Assembly (NCBI GenBank): GCA_039619475.1
Contig: CM077115.1
Span: forward strand, 146,572,274-146,636,273
DNA length: 64,000 nt
From: Icerya purchasi
Taxonomy: Eukaryota; Arthropoda; Insecta; Hemiptera; Monophlebidae
Direction of reading: 5' to 3'
The position numbers were made by a program, and so were the translations under genes. The stretch's first letter is position 1. Each line of letters starts with the position of its first letter. The notes beneath the pieces are model-generated. The model ran no database searches. It worked only from the letters and a program-made list of their open reading frames with translations, and was not told the DNA's origin. Below, piece by piece: positions 55,694 through 64,000 of this stretch.

Positions 55694-57217
55694 ATGTCGA
55701 CAACAGCGGCCACGCCGACTAACGCTGCTCAACCAATTTACGTAGACACGCAAATCCACCGTCAATATACATCGACAAATGTATTACAGCCAGCCAAATT
55801 TATTCCGTATTCCCTGCCAGGCTCTTCGGGAGTTAATCCAAATCAACAACCCGCACTAATCATTACTCCTGAACAATTGCAGTACGAACAGCCAAATATC
55901 TTTTTACATGATGTAACCAATTATGCTCAAGCATTTCCAGCATTACCACAAACTGTAGACGTTGATAACAATCAAGAAATGAACGAAAGTGAATGTGATC
56001 ACTCAACGAACAGAAGTTATGCCGGTAATAACAACGACTGGCAGACAGTCAAGAAAACGTGTAAAAAGCGTCAGTTATTTACTAATAATAGTAATCATAA
56101 GTTGCAAAAATTGACTTACAACCGCTACGAAGCACTTTCGACTGAGGACGACCATGATGAAGTGAGTGAACAGACTACTACTGTCCCTAAACCACCGCCA
56201 ATATTTATACATGGAGTTGAAAATTTTCAAAAAATGAGAGAAAAAATCGAATTATCAATCGATAAGACTAAATATGTGGCGAAAGCTCTCGCAGACAAAG
56301 TCGTTAAAGTCAACGTATACTCGCCAGAAGAATACAGACAATTAACTAAGATGTTCAGAGAGGAGCAGGTAGTATTCCATACCTACCAAATGAAGCAAGA
56401 CCGAACTTATAAGGTGGTGGTGAGGCATCTTCATCATTCTCTGGAGCCGGAAACAATTGCAGAGGAATTAACATTAAAAGGATTCAAAGTTCGTAATGTA
56501 CACAATATTAAACAACGTCATACAAAATTGCCACTTCCTTTGTTCTTTGTAGATTTAGAGCAGACAGAAAATTGCAAAGATATATTTAACTTAAAGGTTT
56601 TATGCAATACTGTTATCAAAGTTGAACCACCTAACAAAAAGTTATCAATTCCCCAGTGTCAGAACTGTCAAATGTGGGGGCACACTAAAGCTTACTGCAC
56701 TCGGCCACCAGTGTGTGTAAAATGTGGAGCAGGGCACAAAACAGTTGATTGTAAAAAAGACCCGAAACTGCCAGCTAAATGTGGTCTATGTAATGGATCG
56801 CATCCGGCAAATTATAAAGGCTGCGACGTTTACCAGAAGTTAGCGCAAGGTAGACAAGGAATCGTGAGAAAAGGTAAAGACTTTTTACAATCCAGCTCGA
56901 GGCAGCCAGGAATTAGCTATTCACACATTACTACGAAAAATATCAATTCCAACTTAAATGTAAATTCAAATATTCCAAACAGTCTAGTATCTTCGGGAGA
57001 TCAGTTAAATAAACCAAAAAAATTATCATTTTCAAAGCCAGTCCATTCGGAAGAGTCCGAACAAATCAATTATAACGGGATGGGGCAAATGCCAACAATC
57101 ACTGAGCAGTTAACAGGTTTTTTAGCTGACTTCAAAATCATGTTTCAACAGCTAATACAGCAAAATAGCACAATTCTTACCATGTTAACTTCTGTCATTA
57201 ATAAACTGATTAAATAA
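55694..57217 (+). CDS. E4 ORF1: gag-like RNA-binding protein, intact (507 aa)
   Basis: It starts at ATG 55694 after GTCGTC and stops at TAA 57215-57217. Residues 1-230 are a low-complexity, polar N-terminal region. Residues about 235-318 form the domain usual before gag knuckles (YKVVVRHLHHSLEPETIAEE, FKVRNVHNIKQ, PLPLFFVDLEQ). Three CCHC knuckles follow: C322/C325/H330/C335, C341/C344/H348/C353 and C363/C366/H370/C377. The C-terminus (about 465-507) is a short helical, Gln/Ile-rich segment. The family coats element RNA and forms the particle delivered to chromatin. No stop or frameshift is seen. The stop codon overlaps the ORF2 start (TAATG), which suggests translation of ORF2 by reinitiation. 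Confidence 0.93.
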   Translation: MSTTAATPTNAAQPIYVDTQIHRQYTSTNVLQPAKFIPYSLPGSSGVNPNQQPALIITPEQLQYEQPNIFLHDVTNYAQAFPALPQTVDVDNNQEMNESECDHSTNRSYAGNNNDWQTVKKTCKKRQLFTNNSNHKLQKLTYNRYEALSTEDDHDEVSEQTTTVPKPPPIFIHGVENFQKMREKIELSIDKTKYVAKALADKVVKVNVYSPEEYRQLTKMFREEQVVFHTYQMKQDRTYKVVVRHLHHSLEPETIAEELTLKGFKVRNVHNIKQRHTKLPLPLFFVDLEQTENCKDIFNLKVLCNTVIKVEPPNKKLSIPQCQNCQMWGHTKAYCTRPPVCVKCGAGHKTVDCKKDPKLPAKCGLCNGSHPANYKGCDVYQKLAQGRQGIVRKGKDFLQSSSRQPGISYSHITTKNINSNLNVNSNIPNSLVSSGDQLNKPKKLSFSKPVHSEESEQINYNGMGQMPTITEQLTGFLADFKIMFQQLIQQNSTILTMLTSVINKLIK

Positions 57218-59913
57218 TGGTTAAGTATTTAACGATAGCGACATGGAATGCAAATGGTTTAAAAAACCATAAAGCCGAAATCGAAGTATTTTTGAATAAC
57301 AATTCTATAGATATATGTTTAATATCAGAGTCACATTTAACCGTATTAGATTACTTTAAAATAAATAATTATACAACATATCATTGTACTCATCCGTCTG
57401 GGAAAGCGCGGGGGGGTTCCGCTATTTTAATAAAATCAAACATAAGACATCATGAACTGGATCACTTCAGGGAGGAGTATCTTCAAGGAACCAATATTAA
57501 AGTATGTACAGTAAATGGACAGATAGTGATATCAGCAGTTTATTGTCCTCCACGTCACAAGCTAACTATTCCGAAGCTTTCAAATTACTTTGATTCTCTG
57601 GGTAGCAGGTATATAGCGGCTGGAGACTGGAATTCCAAACATACAGCTTGGGGATCTAGACTTACAACTCCCAGAGGTAGGATTCTCAAAAATACTATGG
57701 ATAATAAGAATATATCTTACATCTCATCAGGGCAACCTACATATTGGCCAGCCGATCCGAACAAATTGCCTGATCTTCTGGATTTTTATATTACAAAAGA
57801 TGTAGCATATCAGTATACAGATATCAATTCTTCCTTTGATCTTTCTTCTGATCATTCGCCCGTTGTATTAACACTAAGCGACACTGTTATATATAAAGAA
57901 GCTCAATTATTTCTACATAATTACAAAACTGATTGGGAAGCCTATAGAGAACATTTGCAGCTAAATTTAAATTTGAAAATTCCACTTAAGAGCAAAGAAA
58001 ACATCGAGAACGCAGTGCAGTACCTTACTTGTGAAATACAGACAGCAGCTACTTTAAACACACCCTATAGTGAACAGAAAAAAGTAAATAACAGATATCC
58101 AAAAATAGTTAGGGATCTTGTATTGGAGAAAAGGCGACTACGAAAAAAGTGGTTTCTAACCAGATATCCGAACGACAAAACCTTATTTAATAAAAGAGCT
58201 AAGCAATTAAAGAAATTACTAACAGATATAAAGAATCAGTCATTTAAAGATTATTTATTAAAACTGTCGCCGCTGCCTGAAGATGATTACTCGCTGTGGA
58301 AGTGTTGCAAAAATATTAAAAAACCGGTTAAGAGCATACCGCCGATAAGAGATAATAATAGTGGATGCTGGGCTAGGAATGAAAAAGGAAAAGCGAACTT
58401 ATTTGCTGCTTACTTGGCGAATATATTTAAGTCTGACGTAATGTCAGATCTAACAAATTCCACATCGGATACTAGCTCAACATATTCAGCGACACAATTG
58501 CGGTCATCGTCGCTAATAAATCTTCCGACAGCGTTTACTTCGCCGCTAGAGGTGAAAAGCGTAATAAAGTCGTTGAAGAACAAAAAATGTCCAGGCTATG
58601 ACCTGATTACAGCGAAGTTACTCAAAGAGCTGCCACATAAAGCTCTTATGTTGATTACATTTATTTGTAACGCTATTTTTCGCCTACGGTATTTTCCGAA
58701 GCAGTGGAAGTTTGCGCAAATTATTATGATTCCTAAGCCCGGAAAAGATCCACATAATGTATCTTCTTATCGGCCTATATCGCTACTACCAATGTTGTCT
58801 AAAGTAATGGAGAAATTAATATTAAATCGGTTACGGCCATATTTGCAACAAAATAATATAATTCCAAATCATCAATTTGGTTTTGTTAAACAACACTCCA
58901 CAGTGGATCAGTTACATAGGGTAGTAAATATAATTGAAAATAGTCTAGAAACAAAGCAGGTATGTACGGCTGCGTTTATTGATGTTGCTCAGGCCTTTGA
59001 CAAGGTGTGTCACGGAAGTTTACAGTACAAATTAAAAATACTTCTTCCGGAAAATTTATCACAATTGATGAATTCTTACATCAATGACCGATATTTTCAG
59101 GTACGCTTTGAACATGAACTTTCTGAGATTCATCCTGTGTTAGCCGGGGTGCCCCAGGGTTCAGTGTTGGGACCCACGCTGTATTTACTATACACTGCCG
59201 ACTTTCCGGTAATGGACAGTGTGCATGTAGCTACATTCGCTGATGACACAGCCTTGCTTTCATGTAGCACGGATCCTGTCACTGCCAGTGGTAATCTACA
59301 GAATGCATTACACAAAGCGGAAGATTGGTTCAGAAAATGGAAAATAAAGATAAATGAAGAAAAATCGGTTAATGTCCACTTTACCAATAGAAAAGTTACG
59401 ATTCCATCTGTTAAAATCTGTAATACAACTATACCAATCCAAACCAGTGTGAAATATTTGGGTATGCATTTGGACAGGCGACTAACCTGGAGGCAACATA
59501 TTGATAAGAAGAAAAAGGAAATTAACATTCGAGTTAGGACAATGAACTGGCTTATAGGTAGAAATAGCGTGTTGTCAATGGAAAATAAGCGCTTGCTGTA
59601 CACCACTGTCATCAGACCAATATGGACGTACGGGCTGCAGCTTTGGGGCTGTGCTAAGCCAACAAATATAAAAATAATTCAAACAGTACAGAATAAACTC
59701 TTAAGGACCCTAACAAATGCACCATGGTATGTAACCAATGATGCTCTGCACAAAGACTTGTGCATTCCGTACGTAAATGACGTTATTAAACATTGTGCTC
59801 AGAGTCACGCATCCAGACTGGAAGGTCACCCAAATAACCTGGCTGTACAATTGCTGAATACCACCGGTAATATACGTAGATTAAGGCGTCATAAACCCCT
59901 AGACCTTTTGTAG
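57217..59913 (+). CDS. E4 ORF2: AP endonuclease-reverse transcriptase, intact (898 aa)
   Basis: The ATG at 57217-57219 shares its A with the ORF1 stop. Endonuclease (1-220): TWNANG (N11), ISESHL (E38), AGDWNSKHTAWG (D137, N139) and SSDHSPV (D212, H213). RT (about 440-760): KKCPGYDLI, SSYRPISLLPMLSKVMEKL, NHQFGFVKQHSTVDQLHRV, AAFIDVAQAFDKV (D589), GVPQGSVLGPTLYLLYTADF and FADD (674-677), with the thumb block YLGMHLDRRLTW (748-759). The tail (WTYGLQLWGCA, LRTLTNAPWYV) is Jockey-like and lacks RNase H. ORF2 nicks chromosomal DNA and copies the element RNA from the 3' hydroxyl (target-primed reverse transcription). The length is about that of known Jockey ORF2 proteins (880-920). Confidence 0.95.
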   Translation: MVKYLTIATWNANGLKNHKAEIEVFLNNNSIDICLISESHLTVLDYFKINNYTTYHCTHPSGKARGGSAILIKSNIRHHELDHFREEYLQGTNIKVCTVNGQIVISAVYCPPRHKLTIPKLSNYFDSLGSRYIAAGDWNSKHTAWGSRLTTPRGRILKNTMDNKNISYISSGQPTYWPADPNKLPDLLDFYITKDVAYQYTDINSSFDLSSDHSPVVLTLSDTVIYKEAQLFLHNYKTDWEAYREHLQLNLNLKIPLKSKENIENAVQYLTCEIQTAATLNTPYSEQKKVNNRYPKIVRDLVLEKRRLRKKWFLTRYPNDKTLFNKRAKQLKKLLTDIKNQSFKDYLLKLSPLPEDDYSLWKCCKNIKKPVKSIPPIRDNNSGCWARNEKGKANLFAAYLANIFKSDVMSDLTNSTSDTSSTYSATQLRSSSLINLPTAFTSPLEVKSVIKSLKNKKCPGYDLITAKLLKELPHKALMLITFICNAIFRLRYFPKQWKFAQIIMIPKPGKDPHNVSSYRPISLLPMLSKVMEKLILNRLRPYLQQNNIIPNHQFGFVKQHSTVDQLHRVVNIIENSLETKQVCTAAFIDVAQAFDKVCHGSLQYKLKILLPENLSQLMNSYINDRYFQVRFEHELSEIHPVLAGVPQGSVLGPTLYLLYTADFPVMDSVHVATFADDTALLSCSTDPVTASGNLQNALHKAEDWFRKWKIKINEEKSVNVHFTNRKVTIPSVKICNTTIPIQTSVKYLGMHLDRRLTWRQHIDKKKKEINIRVRTMNWLIGRNSVLSMENKRLLYTTVIRPIWTYGLQLWGCAKPTNIKIIQTVQNKLLRTLTNAPWYVTNDALHKDLCIPYVNDVIKHCAQSHASRLEGHPNNLAVQLLNTTGNIRRLRRHKPLDLL

Positions 59914-60035
59914 GATTACAGATTGTGGGTGAGTGCCGGTGGGTGCTTTTCCCTTCACGTCAGTTCAGGGTCAAAAAATTCGCTAAATGGCCACTTTGGC
60001 CAGATCGTGATGGGAAAAAAAAAAAAAAAAAAAAA
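59914..60035 (+). other. E4 3'UTR and poly(A) tail
   Basis: About 100 bp of 3'UTR, starting GATTACAGATTGTGGGTGAG, then A22. No canonical AATAAA is present in the element's 3'UTR, so the tail may depend on a downstream-independent mechanism or an atypical signal. Confidence 0.75.
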
Positions 60036-60040
60036 TTACG

Positions 60041-60256
60041 GTCATTTAAAAAAAATGCAAATTTTTATTTTCGATATTTGTCACGATGTAAATTTCGATA
60101 TCGTGCTACAGGACTCCAAAAACGTTTTCCGAGAGAAGAAAAGAAATACGTGTCTCATGAAATTTAATGTAGATTACGACCGGAAAGTTTTAAAAAAATC
60201 GAACCGATCGATTTTTTTTCGCTCGTTGAATCTATATGGAATGGGCCATTTATTTT
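60041..60256. repeat. right terminal inverted repeat of long-TIR transposon 2, outer part
   Basis: Inverted partner of 53879-54062, directly following the poly(A) and the TTACG repeat of E4. Confidence 0.85.
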
Positions 60257-60344
60257 ACAGTCTCAAACTCCTTTGCACTAATCTAACTGCACCGGTACTA
60301 TCCATGAACTTTAAATAATGATCCCATTCCTTTTAATAAATGTA

Positions 60345-63300
60345 AATACTATTATCAACGCACGATTACCGGAAGCGAGTAAGGTAAAAAAATACAGTAA
60401 GGAGGAAACAAACCACGGACCTTTAAATCTTCTAAAAGGAAAATTCTGTCTCCAGCTAGCGCCTCACAATCAAACAACAGGTGATTAATTTCCTCACGAT
60501 AAACTGTGCTAACGTGTTTATTACATAGTTGGAATGTAGAGGGGTTCTAACCCCAAAATTTATGTCCTGTACGAAGTATACAGATAGTAGTCACAAACCT
60601 TCGCACTAAACTCTCCGGTATAGTAGAGACATTGTAATACCGGGGTCTAACTGGAAGAGTCGGCTGGACTAATTTGTAAAACCTGCCTAAACTAGGCTCA
60701 CTCTTGATAACATTTTCGCATTAAATTAAGTTATCTCTTTTAACCTTCTCCAAAAGATCCGTTGATGGAATGTACATCATCTCGTCCAAGGCGGCGTCTT
60801 TAATCAGTGAGCGGCTCTGATACTTAAGGTAACTGTTCCTAAAGGCTAAAAGGCTGCTTAGACTGTCTGAGCGTATTACCAATTTTCCTCTACCGTATGC
60901 AGCATTTAGAATAAAATCACGGGCCTTATCAACGGTAAGCAACTCAGCAGTAAACACAGAAATCTCAGGCGAAAGCTTAAACTTAAATATAAAGTCCTCT
61001 CCCGTTATGAAAAGCACCTACCCTTCCTAGACCCTGAGAACTTGGCTGCACTCGTAAATATTTATAGGAAAGAAGGGTATTCAGATTCCATTAAGTGCAT
61101 AAATCAAGAATTAAACACAGATGGTGGAGAAAGCATTCTTTCTTTAAGCCGTTTAAGAGATCCAAATTTACATCTATTCCAACTAAATTGATATTGTACG
61201 GGAAGATAAATTACCTAGATGGCAGCACGGTAATAAGGGCTGGGCAACATGAGTTGTACCTATTGACATTTTTAGTTAAAAGCGGTTTTTTACTCTATTT
61301 TTGTTTGAAATTTTAATGAAAAGTTTTTTAATATTAATGGTTGGTGGAGGCTACGATATTTAATTAAAAATCGATCTACCAGAAGAGATCTTATCTGTAG
61401 GGGAGGAATTTCAGATTCCATCTGAAGACTTATAGTAGGGATCGATTTAACATTCCCTGTTATGAGCCTCAATCCTAGATTCTGCGGAACGTTTAATTTA
61501 CCCAGAAGCGACTTTGAAGCCGATCTATAAAAAATTGCACTATAATCGAGTTTAGACCTATCAATAGCTTTATAAAGAAGATCTAAGGTCACTGGGTCTG
61601 CTCCCCGGAAGGTATTGCTAATCGCCTTCGGTGGATTAAAAGTTCTGGGTAACTGTTGAAGCAAGGATATGGAATGCTTAAGTTAATCTGGAGTCTAGAT
61701 ACATGCCCAGATCTATCTAAAAAACGTAATGTTTTGATTGCGCATTTTAATTATGTCCAGCTGAAGGTAAGACCTAGGAGTAAATAACGTAACACACGAT
61801 TTGAATGGAACAGATCCAAGCTAATCCTTTGAAAGGAATTATGGGAAACGTTTACGGAGAATTAATTATCCTGTATACAGTAAGAAAGATTTTTATTCCT
61901 ACTACATACACCAACATCGTCCGCATATGATAAAATAGTTGATGCAGAAGGTAACTGGGTACGGAGGATTGATCTAATGTAAATGTTGAATAATAAAGAA
62001 CTTAAAATTGATCCCTGAGCAAGTCCCCGATAAACTGTACGGAAATCCATTTAGAAACAGGGTTTAAGAAATAGAGCAATCTTTTTAAAAATAATTTACA
62101 TGGAGTTTTTACCATGAGATTTGGTATTCGTAACTAAGTTAATTGCTTAAACAAGATGGGAATGGCAACACTGTCAAAAGCTCCCTTAACATCTGAAAAC
62201 CGTGACTAGAAGAAACTCCCTATTAATGAACGATTGATAAACGTCATTTAAAAAGCTAGCAATACAATTCAAAGTCCTAAACCTGGACGAAACCTAAACA
62301 TATTACGCGAAAAGATGTTGTTATTTTCAAGCCACCATATTAAACGGTTATTTATAACCGGTTCAAACGCTTTTCTTAGGCAGGAAGCTAAGGAAATCGG
62401 CCGATAAGAAGATGCTTAAGCAGGAAACTTCCCGGCTTTCATAATAGGGCATACAAGAAACCGCCCCCAGTCCTCCGGAACAGAACCCTGTTGCCTGACA
62501 TGTTCTTTAAAACAGAATAAGTTACACAATCTGTGCCAAGTGCTGAACCTTTCAAAGAGTTCCGCATAACAGATAGGTTGTAGCAAAAAAACGATTCGTA
62601 GAGCCTGACTGATTTCAGTTATCAGGCGTAGGCATGTACGAAGAAGACACCGAGCTAACAAAATCATGAAGCCAATGCGCATTACCTGTGACCTTACTTG
62701 GCCTACTATTGTCCTTAAAGCGTTTAGCTAAAGACCGAACTTTCTTTAAAGGCGTGTTCCTATTAAAATTGCTACATAAATTCTTCCTGGAAACATTTTT
62801 GCTTGATTTTAAAAGTTTACGTGTTCCGGCAGCAACTTTTTTATATTCTATGTATGATTGCATGGAGCCTTCTAACCGAAATTTTCTCAAAACCCCATTA
62901 CGGTCTCTAATTTTTGATTCACACTAGCTATTCCATCAGGGCTTAGATTGTTTTTCCCCTTATATGTGAGGTCGCTCGCGGGGTTGATTCTTGTAAAGCC
63001 GTCAAAATGGCCTGCTGAAATAGATTATATTTATCCATGAGTCCGACCATAGTATTGACTTCACGAATAACTAAGTCCAGTGCATTTTGAAATCTATTCC
63101 AATATCACCATTTGCGAGTTTCTATCGCAAGATATTATCATCTAAGCAAAGTGAATCGTCAGAGGCAGCAGAGTTGGAAGGCTCTGAACCAATGTAATTA
63201 CCGCTACCCAGTGAAATGAGGAGCACTCTCCAAGAGTAATCCGGGAAAATATCACTTGAAACTAACGTTAAATCTACTGGATTATTTGAAAATTGCGGAT

Positions 63301-63828
63301 TCCCTAATTTGTAGCCGGAGACAAAGTGATGAATTAGAGATGATATTCATTACTGCACAAGATTTTCTGTCATACCGACTACATCCCCAACATATATCTA
63401 TTTAAAGCATTAAAATCCTCACCCAGAATAATAAGTGTTTCGCCCAAAATTATCTAAGGTTCCGAGGATGGTTTCAGAGTTAAATAAGTGGTTTGCGGGT
63501 AGAATAATAGGAAATAAAAATTCCGGAGCAACTCCCCCCCCCCATTGGTAACAGAAACTGCAACTGCATTGGATTTTTTATTGTTATTGGAATCAGGTTT
63601 AGATTAATTGAGCGGTGAGTAAAGGTTCTCTTAACGAGAACAGCTACCGTACCCATCCGCTCTATCATCTCGGTAGTAACTGTAATTGTTGATGTGGAAG
63701 TATTTGTCGGTAGTAAGCCACGTTTCTGATATTAAAATGATATCCACATCGTGATTAAACAGAAATAACTCCAAGTCACACTTATTAGCGAGAATACTCC
63801 GGGCATTCCATTGCAGTACTCGAAACAT
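60345..63828 (-). pseudogene. E8 ORF2: APE-RT-RNase H remnant
   Basis: The APE start reads MFRVLQWNARSILANK and ILISETWLTTDKYF. The linker contains RKNLCSNFNRNTPLKKVRSL and RPSKVTGNAHW. RT blocks include RTVYRGLAQGSILSSLLFNI and ILSYADDVGVCS (62050-61862), and SKLDYSAIFYRSASKSLLGKL (61664-61290). RNase H keeps ISVFTAELL and IRSDSLSSLLAF, but the first catalytic Asp block reads FTSAAKFSG instead of FTDGSK. A C-terminal piece reads INHLLFDCEALAGDR, equivalent to the Cys/His region of E1. It is non-functional. Confidence 0.85.
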
Positions 63829-64000
63829 TTTGGAGGGAAGAACTAAGCGGCTAAAACAATACTGAAATAATTGTCTAAAAATAGCTGGAGCAAATTAAAC
63901 AAAAAATTATGCTAATTCCTGTAAAATAAAAAATTAAAAAAAAAAAAATTCTTTATTTGTGTTATTAACTAAATTATTTTCTATTAATTTTATTGATTTA
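60345..64000 (-). mobile_element. E8: I-like non-LTR retrotransposon, decayed, runs to the window edge
   Basis: In sense order from the window end: possible ORF1-side sequence (64000-63829, no coding seen), APE N-terminus (63828-63631), linker (62890-62615), RT (62682-61290, several frames), RNase H (about 61060-60721) and a C-terminal Cys/His region (to about 60350). The order matches E1, but the sequence is another family. Stops and frameshifts occur throughout. The 3' end lies close to the outer end of long-TIR transposon 2 (60256), and no poly(A) remains. Confidence 0.82.

Larger units (their letters stand above)
55417..60035 (+). mobile_element. E4: full-length Jockey-clade LINE with intact ORFs and TSD
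   Basis: The element begins AACAGGAGTGTT at 55417, with the motif repeated at 55430. It has a 277-bp 5'UTR, ORF1 (55694-57217), ORF2 (57217-59913), a 3'UTR of about 100 bp and a 22-nt poly(A) (60014-60035). Direct repeats TTACG at 55412-55416 and 60036-60040 flank it. APE plus RT without RNase H and a three-knuckle gag are typical of the Jockey clade. Both ORFs are uninterrupted and all checked catalytic motifs are present, so it is the only potentially autonomous element in the window. Like Jockey elements in general it would need an internal 5'UTR promoter; no motif was assigned. Confidence 0.93.
53879..60256 (+). mobile_element. long-TIR DNA transposon 2, split by the Jockey element E4
   Basis: The left arm (53879-about 54390) is the inverted complement of a right arm in two parts: about 55170-55416, then 60041-60256 after E4. 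Outer ends share TGGCCCATTCCATAT, GATTCAACGA. Shared blocks include ATATCGTGCTACAGGACT and CACCAAATGGCAA, plus CGTGCC/TGTGCCC. One indel of about 108 bp separates the arms: the left arm has extra sequence at about 54063-54172 where the right arm reads CAATTTACGGTCATTT across the E4 insertion point. Without E4 the element is about 1.76 kb, with a small coding interior. The superfamily is undetermined and a TSD is not clear. Confidence 0.85.

Noticed and set aside
61014..61192. Plausible 58-codon plus-strand frame (FLDPENLAALVNIYRKEGYS)
   Set aside because: The minus strand of the same stretch carries the start of the E8 RNase H (FTSAAKFSGSRKGR), so the plus-strand frame is its shadow.
1..64000. 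Endogenous viral genes, LTR retrotransposons, rRNA genes
   Set aside because: No capsid, envelope, viral polymerase, protease-integrase, LTR pair or rRNA motif was recognised on either strand.

Overview
The window is AT-rich, intron-era eukaryotic DNA with long microsatellites, poly(A)/poly(T) tracts and many broken reading frames. Jockey-clade and I-like LINEs, mariner, a BED-type hAT and a tRNA-derived SINE together suggest an arthropod, most likely an insect. The species cannot be named from the sequence. No host protein-coding gene is supported with confidence. The window reads as a dense, multi-layer deposit of transposable elements (TEs), and no viral gene was recognised.

Layout. 1-13.9 kb: mostly unassigned AT-rich DNA with microsatellites, one copy of a dispersed repeat (480-895) and a 9-bp/27-bp minisatellite (8451-8645). 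13.9-15.6 kb: a decayed hAT with terminal inverted repeats (TIRs) and a perfect 8-bp target-site duplication (TSD). 15.6-20.7 kb: unassigned. 20.7-35.4 kb: three related I-like LINEs, all on the minus strand (E1 20730-26140, E2 27019-30575, E3 32818-35400). Between them lie plus-strand remnants of two DNA-transposon-type proteins (26489-27005 and 31400-32330). 35.5-38.0 kb: a DNA transposon with about 530-bp TIRs whose coding remnant is split by an internally deleted mariner. 39.3-39.8 kb: a second mariner remnant. 44.4-44.8 kb: a SINE. 45.0-49.1 kb: a decayed Jockey-like LINE (E5) split by an unexplained segment. 49.6-49.9 kb: the second dispersed-repeat copy. 50.4-52.1 kb: a 5'-truncated RNase H-bearing LINE (E6). 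53.35 kb: a small reverse transcriptase (RT) scrap (E7). 53.9-60.3 kb: another long-TIR DNA transposon, split by a full-length Jockey element (E4, 55417-60035). 60.3-64.0 kb: a decayed I-like LINE on the minus strand (E8).

How the genes work together. E4 is the only element with both genes intact. ORF1 is an RNA-binding gag-like protein with three CCHC knuckles; ORF2 carries an AP endonuclease and RT. The two overlap as TAATG, which suggests termination-reinitiation coupling. E4 ends in a 22-nt poly(A) and is flanked by TTACG repeats, so it is the youngest and most likely mobile element here. Everything else is broken, but several elements keep clear structural signatures: TSDs, TIRs, shared 3' ends, deletion junctions and nesting order.
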